A program made the position numbers and the translations under genes. The notes beneath the pieces were generated by a model. That model ran no database searches. It was given only the letters and a program-made list of their open reading frames with translations, and was not told the origin of the DNA. From NCBI GenBank assembly GCA_038254365.1, contig JBBSGI010000037.1, forward strand, positions 1 to 30,923: a DNA stretch of 30,923 bases, given 5' to 3'. Positions 1 to 6,694 of the stretch are shown piece after piece. This stretch comes from JAWWPG01 sp038254365 (GTDB taxonomy: Bacteria > Actinomycetota > Actinomycetes > Propionibacteriales > Nocardioidaceae). The stretch's first letter is position 1. Every line of letters starts with the position of its first letter.

Positions 1-135
1 ACAGCCTCGGGAGAGCCGGGGGCGGCGGTGTCATGCTGGCCCTCGCGGAGCGACCGACGCTGGCCGTCACCTCGGCCCTCGCCGAGTCCGAACAACAAGC
101 ATCATCTCGATACCCGCCAGGAAGAGGGTGCACCA
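1..135. other. Left edge, possible tail of an upstream gene
   Basis: No gene can be assigned here. One forward frame ends in a TGA at 137-139 that overlaps the GTG start at 136 as GTGA, the usual coupled junction. Another forward frame has GC-rich third positions from about 3 to 105 and stops at 174-176. Genes for one-helix proteins like the next one often lie downstream of a sigma factor gene, so the tail of such a gene is possible. The stretch is too short to recognise. Confidence 0.25.
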
Positions 136-1236
136 GTGACCGAAGACCGGAGGACCCCCGACGAGCGGCTCGGTGACATCATGCGCCGCGCTGTGCCCGA
201 AGGTCCAGAGCCCATTGGTCGAGCCGACGCTGTCGCACGGCGTGGCCACCGCGCCAACCGGGCCGCGTTGGGTGCGCTCGGCGTAGGAGTCGTGGTGGCT
301 GCCCTACTCCTTGCGCCACGGCTGGTCAGTGACACGCAGAGCCCCCGCGACCAGGCCGCGCAGAACCCGATCGACAATGGTCCCGCGACCGGCCAGTACA
401 CCTGCCCCGCCGACGAACAGCGCCCGGCGCGCGCCGTCGTCCCGCCCGACGACCAGGTCCCTGCGGGCGCCGTGCTGGCGCGGATCTGCCCGATCAGCGG
501 GAAGGGTCTTCAAGCCTGGTCAGCGCCAGTCGATGCTTTGACCGTCCATGTCGACTCTGTCGTCGCTGCCTACAACTTTCTTCCCCCCGGCGAACCGATG
601 TTTTGCCTGGCGCCGACAGTCGGCCAGACGGGCTTCACGATCACCTTCCAGTACCCGAACGGCCACCTGGTCAGCGTCACAGCCCCTACCAACGGATATT
701 CCTCGTGCGACTACATTTCGATCGACGGGCGTGACGACCTCGGCCGCGCCCGCAGCGCTGTGGTGATTCGGGCCTACTTCGAGGCGCTGCAACAGCAGCG
801 TTCGAGTCACGATGACATGGGGCGTGTGCCGCGCCAGCTTTCCTGCCCGGCCCACATCGACCGCGTGAGACCGGGAATCTTCCCTGCCGATCCCCACCTG
901 GACCTGTCAGCCGGACTCTTGTGCATCTACACGTTCAACGACTCCGGTCCGCAGTTCCGAAGCCGCCCGATCCCCCAAGTGCTGCTCAAGAGGCTCAACG
1001 CAGACTATGCGACTCAAGCGGCCAAGAACGCTCTTCGCGCCGCCTGTTCTGGCCCCCCGATATTTCCGGACAGTGGGCGGGTGATATTCGGAAAAACCCC
1101 ATGGGGAGATACCGTGATCCTCGCTAGCTGCTACGGCAGGTACACGCGAGCACCCACGTACACCGGACAGCACTACACATGGTCACCGAGCCCGGCGATC
1201 GAGACGATGCTGAATCGGCTCGCCGGTTCCCGTTGA
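136..1236 (+). CDS. Single-pass membrane protein with exported Cys-rich domain, function unknown
   Basis: I do not recognise a named family. The 366-residue product has a charged N-terminal cytoplasmic part (about 1-42), one hydrophobic helix (about 43-62, rich in Ala, Val and Leu) and an outside domain of about 300 residues. The outside domain contains about eight cysteines in short motifs such as CPAD, CPIS, CDY and SCPAH, which could form disulfides outside the cell. The layout (short cytoplasmic tail, helix, exported domain) resembles proteins encoded next to ECF sigma factors, but no anti-sigma motif is evident. An in-frame ATG lies at 28. I chose the GTG at 136 because an AGGAAGAGG-type ribosome site precedes it and codon use becomes typical only from there. 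The gene converges on trhA with a 20-bp gap. Confidence 0.7.
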   Translation: MTEDRRTPDERLGDIMRRAVPEGPEPIGRADAVARRGHRANRAALGALGVGVVVAALLLAPRLVSDTQSPRDQAAQNPIDNGPATGQYTCPADEQRPARAVVPPDDQVPAGAVLARICPISGKGLQAWSAPVDALTVHVDSVVAAYNFLPPGEPMFCLAPTVGQTGFTITFQYPNGHLVSVTAPTNGYSSCDYISIDGRDDLGRARSAVVIRAYFEALQQQRSSHDDMGRVPRQLSCPAHIDRVRPGIFPADPHLDLSAGLLCIYTFNDSGPQFRSRPIPQVLLKRLNADYATQAAKNALRAACSGPPIFPDSGRVIFGKTPWGDTVILASCYGRYTRAPTYTGQHYTWSPSPAIETMLNRLAGSR

Positions 1237-1256
1237 GGGGCGGGCCACCCAAGGGC

Positions 1257-1934
1257 TCAGCGAGCGGCGTACACGACCATGGAGATGCCGATGTAGTGCA
1301 CCACGAACGCGGCAATCGTGAACGAGTGGAAGACCTCGTGGAAGCCGAACCAGGTAGGCGCCGGATTCGGCCATTGCAACCCATAGACCAGGCCGCCCAG
1401 GGAGTAGAGACAGCCCCCCACCACGATCAGCGTGAAGGCACCCGGCCCGGCGGCGTCCAGAAGGGCGCCCATCCAGAACACCGCGGCCCACCCGAGCGCG
1501 ATGTAGACGGGCAGGTACAGCCAGCGTGGGGCGTCGATCCACAACACGCGGAAGGTGATGCCGAGCAGGCCTCCACCCCAGACCAGGGTCAGCAGGATGC
1601 GAGCGTCCCGACTCGACAGCAAGGTGATCGCGAACGGGGTATAGGTTCCGGCGATCAGCAGGAAGATGTTCGAGTGGTCGAGCCGCCGCATCAGCCCATC
1701 AGCCCGCGGCGACCAGTGTCTCCGGTGGTAGAGAGCCGACACCCCGAACAACAGCACCGCGGTCGCCGCGAAGATCGCGGTCGCGATCCGCGTGGTCGTG
1801 GTCGGCGAGAGGGCAACGAGCACGACGCCGGCCACCAGGCTCAGCGGAAACGCCGCGAGATGCAGCCAACCGCGCAGATGGGGCTTGACCTCGCGCGCCA
1901 GCTCCCGCAGGCGCTCCGTGGTCTCGACGGTCAT
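1257..1934 (-). CDS. trhA: Hemolysin III / PAQR-family membrane protein (TrhA)
   Basis: The 225-residue product is almost entirely membrane segments (about seven). It carries the PAQR/hemolysin III landmarks: a Ser-Ala-Leu-Tyr-His motif after the second helix (SALYHRRHW), an Asp-His-Ser pair (RRLDHSNIFLL) followed by AGTYTPF, and a C-terminal His pair in HEVFHSF. These conserved His/Asp/Ser residues are thought to bind a metal, as in adiponectin receptors. Bacterial members influence membrane energetics and fluidity, and the old name hemolysin does not prove toxicity. I chose the ATG at 1934 because GGTGGGA precedes it; an in-frame ATG 27 bp upstream has no ribosome site. The gene is divergent from uppS, as the equivalent pair is in M. 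tuberculosis (Rv1085c/Rv1086). Confidence 0.92.
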   Translation of the reverse strand: MTVETTERLRELAREVKPHLRGWLHLAAFPLSLVAGVVLVALSPTTTTRIATAIFAATAVLLFGVSALYHRRHWSPRADGLMRRLDHSNIFLLIAGTYTPFAITLLSSRDARILLTLVWGGGLLGITFRVLWIDAPRWLYLPVYIALGWAAVFWMGALLDAAGPGAFTLIVVGGCLYSLGGLVYGLQWPNPAPTWFGFHEVFHSFTIAAFVVHYIGISMVVYAAR

Positions 1935-1998
1935 GTGTCCCACCGTAGGTCCGCGGATCAAGGCATCGCTGGGCTAACCTTCTAGGGATGTGATCTCG

Positions 1999-2013
1999 CT
2001 GACGTCTCGTCAG
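1999..2013 (+). promoter_or_regulatory. Short perfect hairpin in the uppS leader
   Basis: CTGACG-TCT-CGTCAG is a 6-bp perfect inverted repeat with a 3-nt loop, located 35 bp before the chosen uppS start. It could be an operator or a small leader hairpin. A TAACCT hexamer at 1975-1980 is a possible -10 for uppS. Confidence 0.3.
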
Positions 2014-2047
2014 TGGATGACGGGGGCCAGGACGAGAGGTGCAGGTA

Positions 2048-2812
2048 GTGGTATCGGTCCGGAAGGCCGCCTACGACATCTACGAGCGCCGACTCCTCCG
2101 CAACCTGCCCGCGGATCGGTTGCCCCAGCACATCGGTGTCATGTGCGACGGCAACCGCCGCTGGGCGCGCGCGTTCGGCGCGGAGGTCGCGGGCGGCTAC
2201 CTGGCCGGCGCCGACAAGATCGAGGAGTTCCTCGGCTGGTGCGACCAGCTCAACATCAACCTGGTGACGCTGTGGCTCCTGTCGACCGACAACCTGGGCC
2301 GCCCGGCCGAGCAGGTCGGGCCGCTGCTGAGCGTGATCGAGGACCTCGTCGAGGAGCTCGCGGACAAGGGCCGCTGGCGGGTGCACCCGGTGGGTGCCCT
2401 CGACATGCTGCCGTCGACCACCATGAACCGGCTCAAGGCCGCCGCTGACCGGACCGCGGAGATCGAGGGCATGACGGTCAACATCGCGGTCGCGTACGGC
2501 GGCCGGCGCGAGCTGGCCGACGCCGTACGGTCGCTGTTGCACGAGCATGCCCAGCGGGGTACGACGCTGGAGGAGCTGGCCGACGTCATCGACATGGAGC
2601 ACATCGCCGAGCACCTCTACACCAAGGGCCAGCCCGACCCCGACCTGGTGATCAGGACGTCCGGCGAGCAGCGCATGTCGGGGTTCCTGCTGTGGCAGAG
2701 CGCGCACAGCGAGTTCTACTTCTGCGAGGCCATGTGGCCCGACTTCCGCCGTACCGACTTCCTGCGCGCGATCCGCGCCTACGCCGCCCGCAATCGCCGC
2801 TACGGCGCCTGA
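2048..2812 (+). CDS. uppS: Isoprenyl transferase (cis-prenyltransferase, UppS family)
   Basis: The cytosolic enzyme of about 254 residues condenses isopentenyl diphosphate onto an allylic diphosphate in cis configuration, making polyprenyl diphosphates that carry cell-wall precursors. The signature DGNRRWAR lies near the N-terminus, with the catalytic Asp first, and the C-terminal RTSGEQRMSGFLLWQ motif binds the homoallylic diphosphate. Actinobacteria usually carry two cis-prenyltransferases. This one, beside a hemolysin III gene, matches the Rv1086 position, where the product makes a short chain (Z,E-farnesyl diphosphate). Chain length cannot be read reliably here. Two in-frame GTGs are possible (2039, 2048). 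I chose 2048 because AGAGG at 2034-2038 is then at a proper distance. The HIT gene follows 13 bp downstream. Confidence 0.9.
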   Translation: MVSVRKAAYDIYERRLLRNLPADRLPQHIGVMCDGNRRWARAFGAEVAGGYLAGADKIEEFLGWCDQLNINLVTLWLLSTDNLGRPAEQVGPLLSVIEDLVEELADKGRWRVHPVGALDMLPSTTMNRLKAAADRTAEIEGMTVNIAVAYGGRRELADAVRSLLHEHAQRGTTLEELADVIDMEHIAEHLYTKGQPDPDLVIRTSGEQRMSGFLLWQSAHSEFYFCEAMWPDFRRTDFLRAIRAYAARNRRYGA

Positions 2813-2825
2813 CCGGAGCTAACAG

Positions 2826-3323
2826 ATGGCGGTAGGAGCCGGCCCCGCGTGCGTGTTCTGTGCGGTCGTCGACGGTACGACGTCCGCCCAGGTGGTGGCC
2901 GCGGATGCCGCCACGCTCACGATCCTCGACCTGCGTCAGCCGCCCTGGCCAGACGGTGCTCACGTGCTGGTGTTGCCGAGGCGGCATGTGGAGATCCTGG
3001 ACGACGTCAACGACGAGATCGGCGCTGCCCTGATGCGAGCCGTCACCCAGGCGGTGCGACTGGTCCGGCGTGCCTTCGAGCCGCCGGGAATCAACATCTG
3101 GCAGTCGAACGGCGAAGCAGCGGGTCAGGAGGTGCCGCATGTGCATCTGCATGTCTTCACTCGACGGCCCGACGACGGTCTGCTGCGCGTCTACCCCACC
3201 GCACCGGCGACCCCAGACCCGACGGCACTGGCGGAACTGGCCACCCGACTGCGCGGGGCGAAGTCAGCCATCTCGTTCCGAGCCACCTCGAGTGAGGGGG
3301 AACGGGAGGAGGCGGGGAGGTGA
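2826..3323 (+). CDS. HIT-family nucleotide hydrolase/transferase
   Basis: The 165-residue protein has the histidine-triad motif HVHLHVF at about residues 105-111. The middle His of the triad is the nucleophile that attacks the alpha phosphate of nucleotide substrates. The upstream HIT fold is also visible: an N-terminal CVFC pair, then a PPWPDGAHVLVLPRRH strand that matches the substrate-binding beta sheet, and an INIWQSNGEAAGQ segment before the triad. HIT proteins hydrolyse AMP-linked substrates or dinucleoside polyphosphates, and the exact substrate is unknown. It probably shares a transcript with uppS (13-bp gap). GGAGCT precedes the ATG. Confidence 0.88.
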   Translation: MAVGAGPACVFCAVVDGTTSAQVVAADAATLTILDLRQPPWPDGAHVLVLPRRHVEILDDVNDEIGAALMRAVTQAVRLVRRAFEPPGINIWQSNGEAAGQEVPHVHLHVFTRRPDDGLLRVYPTAPATPDPTALAELATRLRGAKSAISFRATSSEGEREEAGR

Positions 3324-3403
3324 CGGCGTTCACCGGGCGTTTGGCGTGTCGTCGCGGGATGCAGCCGGCCGCCGCCGTACGGTCGAAGTCGACGGCAGGT
3401 GAG

Positions 3404-3505
3404 GACGCCTGTCGCCCCGGGAGGCCATCATGCGACAGGTGAGCGGGCGCGCGTCACGCCCGTGGGATGCGCCCCGGTCCGGCTGACAACCAGGACCGGG
3501 AGTTG
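3404..3505 (+). ncRNA. Structured leader of phoH: three consecutive hairpins
   Basis: Three inverted repeats follow one another in the 210-bp gap before phoH. (1) CCTGTCGC at 3408-3415 pairs perfectly with GCGACAGG at 3432-3439, extendable by a G-U and a C-G pair, with a 16-nt loop. (2) CGGGCG at 3444-3449 pairs with CGCCCG at 3457-3462, with a 7-nt loop. (3) CCCGGTCC at 3473-3480 pairs with GGACCGGG at 3493-3500, with a 12-nt loop. The last ends about 20 nt before the phoH ribosome site. This looks like a cis-acting RNA. I do not recognise a known riboswitch consensus. Confidence 0.5.
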
Positions 3506-3533
3506 GCGTCGCCCGGCCCGCGAGGAGAAGCAC

Positions 3534-4847
3534 GTGGCTGCTGCCAACGGCTCGGGCCCGACCCGCACGTACGTCCTGGACACCAGCGTCCTGCTCGCCG
3601 ATCCGGCGGCCCTCAAGCGCTTCCATGAGCACGAGGTCGTGCTTCCGGTGGTGGTCATCACCGAACTCGAGGGCAAGCGACACCATCCAGAACTCGGCTA
3701 TTTCGCGCGCGCCGCGTTGCGGATGCTCGACGAGCTCCGGGTGCTGCACGGCAAGCTGGACGAGCCGCTTCCGATCAACGACGAGGGCGGCAGTGTCCGG
3801 GTGGAGCTGAACCACAGTGACCCGTCCCTGCTCCCGTCGGGTTTCCGGCTGGGCGACAACGACACGCGCATCCTGTCGGTGGCCTTCAACCTGCGCGCCG
3901 AGGGCGCCGACGTCACGTTGGTCTCCAAGGACCTGCCGATGCGGGTCAAAGCGTCGTCGGTCGGCTTGACCGCCGAGGAGTACCGCGCGGAGCTCGCGAT
4001 CGAGACCGGCTACACCGGCATCAGCGAGCTGGAGGTGAGCGCGCAGGATCTCGACACGCTGTACGACGAGGGCGTCCTCGACCTGCCGGCTGCGCGCGAC
4101 CTGCCGTGCCACTCCGGACTTGTGCTCCTTTCTTCTCGCGGCAGCGGGCTAGCCCGGGTGACTCCTGACAAGCAGGTCAGGCTGGTGCGCGGCGACCGCG
4201 AGGCGTTCGGCATCCACGGCCGCTCGGCGGAGCAGCGGATCGCCCTCGACCTGCTCCTCGACTCCGACATCGGCATCATCTCGCTGGGTGGGCGAGCAGG
4301 CACCGGCAAATCAGCGCTGGCGCTCTGCGCCGGCCTGGAGTCGGTCCTCGAGCGGCGACAGCACAAGCGCGTGGTCGTCTTCCGGCCGCTTTTCGCCGTC
4401 GGCGGCCAAGAGCTCGGCTACCTGCCCGGCAACGAGTCGGAGAAGATGCAGCCCTGGGCACAGGCCGTCTTCGACACCCTCGGCGCGGTCACCAACAGTG
4501 ACGTGATCGAGGAGGTGCTGGCCCGCGGCATGCTCGAGGTCCTGCCGCTCACCCATATCCGCGGCCGCTCGCTCCATGACGCGTTCGTGGTGGTCGACGA
4601 GGCTCAGTCGCTCGAGCGCAACGTGCTGCTCACCGTGCTGTCGCGGATCGGGGCGGGATCTCGCGTCGTCCTCACCCATGACGTCGCGCAGCGGGACAAC
4701 CTGCGGGTGGGGCGGTACGACGGGGTGGTGGCGGTGGTCGAGAAGCTCAAGGGGCATCCGTTGTTCGCCCACGTCACCCTGACCCGATCCGAGCGCTCTC
4801 CGATCGCGGCGCTCGTGACCGAGATGCTGGAGGACGTCTCACTCTAG
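3534..4847 (+). CDS. phoH2: PIN-PhoH ATPase/ribonuclease (PhoH2 type)
   Basis: The 437-residue protein fuses an N-terminal PIN nuclease domain to a C-terminal PhoH ATPase domain. The PIN part (about 5-150) begins with YVLDTSVLLADP, whose Asp starts the acidic metal site, and continues through ITELEGKR and GDNDTRIL, which carry further acidic residues. The PhoH part has Walker A GRAGTGKSAL and Walker B FVVVDEAQSLE. The Mycobacterium homologue (Rv1095) is reported as an RNA helicase and ribonuclease. An open frame runs back to 3399, but that stretch forms hairpins. The GTG at 3534 follows GAGGAGA and starts the conserved region, so I place the start there. A stand-alone phoAT antitoxin-like gene, known in some mycobacteria, is not evident. 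Confidence 0.92.
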   Translation: MAAANGSGPTRTYVLDTSVLLADPAALKRFHEHEVVLPVVVITELEGKRHHPELGYFARAALRMLDELRVLHGKLDEPLPINDEGGSVRVELNHSDPSLLPSGFRLGDNDTRILSVAFNLRAEGADVTLVSKDLPMRVKASSVGLTAEEYRAELAIETGYTGISELEVSAQDLDTLYDEGVLDLPAARDLPCHSGLVLLSSRGSGLARVTPDKQVRLVRGDREAFGIHGRSAEQRIALDLLLDSDIGIISLGGRAGTGKSALALCAGLESVLERRQHKRVVVFRPLFAVGGQELGYLPGNESEKMQPWAQAVFDTLGAVTNSDVIEEVLARGMLEVLPLTHIRGRSLHDAFVVVDEAQSLERNVLLTVLSRIGAGSRVVLTHDVAQRDNLRVGRYDGVVAVVEKLKGHPLFAHVTLTRSERSPIAALVTEMLEDVSL

Positions 4848-4877
4848 GGCGGGTACCAGCAGGAGAGGCGCGGATGC

Positions 4878-5717
4878 TCAGTTGAAGAACGCCGCGGTGG
4901 CCGCGACGAAGCGGTCAGCGTCGTCCAGCCACGGGAAATGCCCCGCTCCGGGCTGCACCACCAACGTGGCGCTCGGCAGCAGCTCGGCGAATTCAGCGAC
5001 CGCACTGGGGCAGGCGCCCAGGTCGACGGCGCCGGCTAAGAACAGCACCGGGGCGTCGAACTCACCCAATGCCGTACGGGTGGCGTCCGGGTCATAGGCA
5101 CCCTCGGCGCTGAAGGTCTCGGCGGCCTCATGGTTCTTCTGCTCGACCTCGGCCGCCTGATGGGCCTGCGCCTCTGCGTCCCACCGGCCGTAGAAGAACG
5201 GGGCGATAGCCACCCAGTCCGCATCCGTCGCCTGGCCAGTCGTGATCGCCTCGAGGGCTTGGTACGCCGCTGGGAACCACGGCTGATCGGCACGGAGCCG
5301 AGCCACCGCACGGCGGGTCTCACCCGTGGGCTGGAGACCGACGGCGAACGTGCTCGGAGCAACCAGGGCGAGCCTGTTCACGCGTTCCGGGTGCCGGACC
5401 ACGTACAGCGCCGCGAGATTGGCGCCCGCGGAATGCGCGAGCAGGTCCATTCGGGCTACCCCCAGATGTCCGCGAAGTGCCTCTACGTCGTCGACCAGCC
5501 GGTCACAGCGGTAAGAGCCGGAGTCCTGCGGTGTCGCAGACCGACCGGTGCCCCGCAGGTCCAGCATGATCAGCTGCCGGTGCCTGGACAGCCCGCCGAG
5601 ATCACCGAGGTAGGCGCAGGCTTGCATCGGGCCACCGGGCAGGCAGACCAACGGCGCTCCTTGTCCGACCACGCGGTAGGCGAGCTGGGTTCCGTCGAAT
5701 GCGGGGAAGGTCGGCAT
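4878..5717 (-). CDS. Alpha/beta hydrolase, proline-iminopeptidase-like
   Basis: The 279-residue protein has the alpha/beta hydrolase fold. After the first strands come an oxyanion-hole segment (CLPGGPMQ) and a LDLRGTGRS motif typical of prolyl aminopeptidase relatives. The nucleophile elbow reads AHSAGAN, with Ala replacing the usual first Gly. A likely acid is in FLAGAVDLGAC and the catalytic His in PGAGHFPW. These suggest an active serine hydrolase, but the substrate cannot be inferred. I chose the ATG at 5717; an in-frame GTG at 5750 would add 11 residues. The start has a TACCAT hexamer 8 nt upstream and no well-placed ribosome site. It is divergent from the lytic-transglycosylase-like gene. 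Confidence 0.85.
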   Translation of the reverse strand: MPTFPAFDGTQLAYRVVGQGAPLVCLPGGPMQACAYLGDLGGLSRHRQLIMLDLRGTGRSATPQDSGSYRCDRLVDDVEALRGHLGVARMDLLAHSAGANLAALYVVRHPERVNRLALVAPSTFAVGLQPTGETRRAVARLRADQPWFPAAYQALEAITTGQATDADWVAIAPFFYGRWDAEAQAHQAAEVEQKNHEAAETFSAEGAYDPDATRTALGEFDAPVLFLAGAVDLGACPSAVAEFAELLPSATLVVQPGAGHFPWLDDADRFVAATAAFFN

Positions 5718-5725
5718 GGCCCCCG

Positions 5726-5731
5726 ATGGTA
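5726..5731 (-). promoter_or_regulatory. Candidate leaderless -10 of the hydrolase gene
   Basis: On the minus strand TACCAT (TANNNT) stands 8 nt before the ATG. A run of G follows it but is too close to the start to be a good ribosome site. A clear -35 is not visible. Confidence 0.35.
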
Positions 5732-5852
5732 TCCAAGGCAACACCGGCACCGTTGGTCACTTGCGTCACATCAGACACCGCGAAGTTGAAATCCCAGTGC
5801 ATCTAGACCAGTCTGGGTCGGTCTCCAACCCGCTGAGGAGCAATGATGTTGC

Positions 5853-6626
5853 GTGCCCGGTAGGCATGTTGCGCCACGACACCGGGCGTCGCGGTCGCTC
5901 ACGAAAAGGCTCCGTCGTGCTACCGGCGATGTCGCCGGTATGGTCCCTGCCTCCGGAGTGGCACGTACGGCTGTCGCGTTCGGCGCCGCCGGCATCGCGG
6001 TTGGGGTTGGGCTGGTCACGGTTGACCAGCCGTCGACCGCGCCTGCGGCACGGACTACGCGGTCTCTGCAGGTCGACACGATGGACATGCACAGCCAGGC
6101 GGGTGCGCTGCTGGCGGCTCACGATCGTCTCGCCGGCGACCGGGTAAGCCGCGAGGCCTCACGTCCGCCGCTTCTCAAGGTCCAGCGGGCGGACAAGGCG
6201 GCGTCGCTGCCGCCGAGCCGGCAGGCACAGGGCGGGTCGATGACCAAGTCGATCGCGCCGCCGCCGCCTCCACCACCACCACCGCCACCGCCTCCACCAC
6301 CACCGCCTCCACCACCACCACCACCGGCCGCCCCGCGCGAGATTGCCGCGTCCCTGCTGGGGAGCTACGGCTGGGACAGTGGCCAGTACTCATGCCTCGA
6401 CGCGCTCTGGAACCGCGAGAGCGGTTGGAACCCTTACGCCCAGAACTCGAGCTCCGGCGCGTACGGCATCCCGCAGGCTCTCCCCGGCTCGAAGATGGCG
6501 ACCTTTGGCGGGGACTGGGCCACGAACGCCGAGACCCAGATCAAGTGGGGGCTCTGGTACATCAGCGCGAGCTACGGCTCACCGTGCGGCGCGTGGTCCC
6601 ACTCCGAGTCCTACGGCTGGTACTAA
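5853..6626 (+). CDS. Membrane-anchored lytic-transglycosylase-like protein with polyproline linker
   Basis: The 257-residue protein probably cleaves or binds peptidoglycan outside the membrane. A basic N-terminus is followed by a hydrophobic segment (about 36-57, VARTAVAFGAAGIAVGVG) that is an anchor or uncleaved signal. A low-complexity stretch then leads to 23 uninterrupted prolines (6258-6326) and a compact C-terminal domain of about 95 residues. That domain has WNRESGWNPYAQN, with Glu in the lysozyme-like catalytic position, SSGAYGIPQALPG, and a WGLWYI helix, all typical of transglycosylase SLT/RPF-like domains of actinobacteria. Two cysteines (SCLDALW and SPCGAW) may form a disulfide. 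GAGGAG at 5835-5840 precedes the GTG start by 12 nt. The nearer ATGs at 5843 and 5846 hit a stop at once. Confidence 0.85.
   Translation: MPGRHVAPRHRASRSLTKRLRRATGDVAGMVPASGVARTAVAFGAAGIAVGVGLVTVDQPSTAPAARTTRSLQVDTMDMHSQAGALLAAHDRLAGDRVSREASRPPLLKVQRADKAASLPPSRQAQGGSMTKSIAPPPPPPPPPPPPPPPPPPPPPPPAAPREIAASLLGSYGWDSGQYSCLDALWNRESGWNPYAQNSSSGAYGIPQALPGSKMATFGGDWATNAETQIKWGLWYISASYGSPCGAWSHSESYGWY
6258..6326 (+). repeat. CCN microsatellite coding for 23 prolines
   Basis: Twenty-three consecutive CCN codons (mostly CCA and CCG, a few CCT) encode an uninterrupted proline tract between the membrane anchor and the catalytic-like domain. The mixed codons reduce but do not remove slippage risk. Translating it should depend on elongation factor P. 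Confidence 0.95.
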
Positions 6627-6631
6627 CGCCG

Positions 6632-6694
6632 ACGATCCGCCCCTGGTGACCCACGATCCGCCCCTGGTGACCCACGATCCGTCAGGGGTGGGTC
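6632..6694. repeat. 21-bp tandem repeat with inverted arm between convergent genes
   Basis: Two identical 21-bp units (6632-6652 and 6653-6673) begin ACGATCCGCCCCTGG. A third starts the same way (6674-6681) but then turns into a complementary arm. GACCCA at 6669-6674 can pair with TGGGTC at 6689-6694, and CCCCTG at 6661-6666 with CAGGGG at 6683-6688. The block lies just past the stop of the lytic-transglycosylase-like gene and overlaps the last codons of fumC. It is a likely bidirectional termination region, though there is no T run. Confidence 0.6.

Noticed and set aside
5732..5852. Region before the lytic-transglycosylase-like gene examined for a c-di-AMP (ydaO) riboswitch, common before such genes
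   Set aside because: The spacer is too short and the conserved ydaO segments are absent.
6632..6694. Tandem repeat considered as a CRISPR array
   Set aside because: The units are contiguous with no spacers and only two are perfect.
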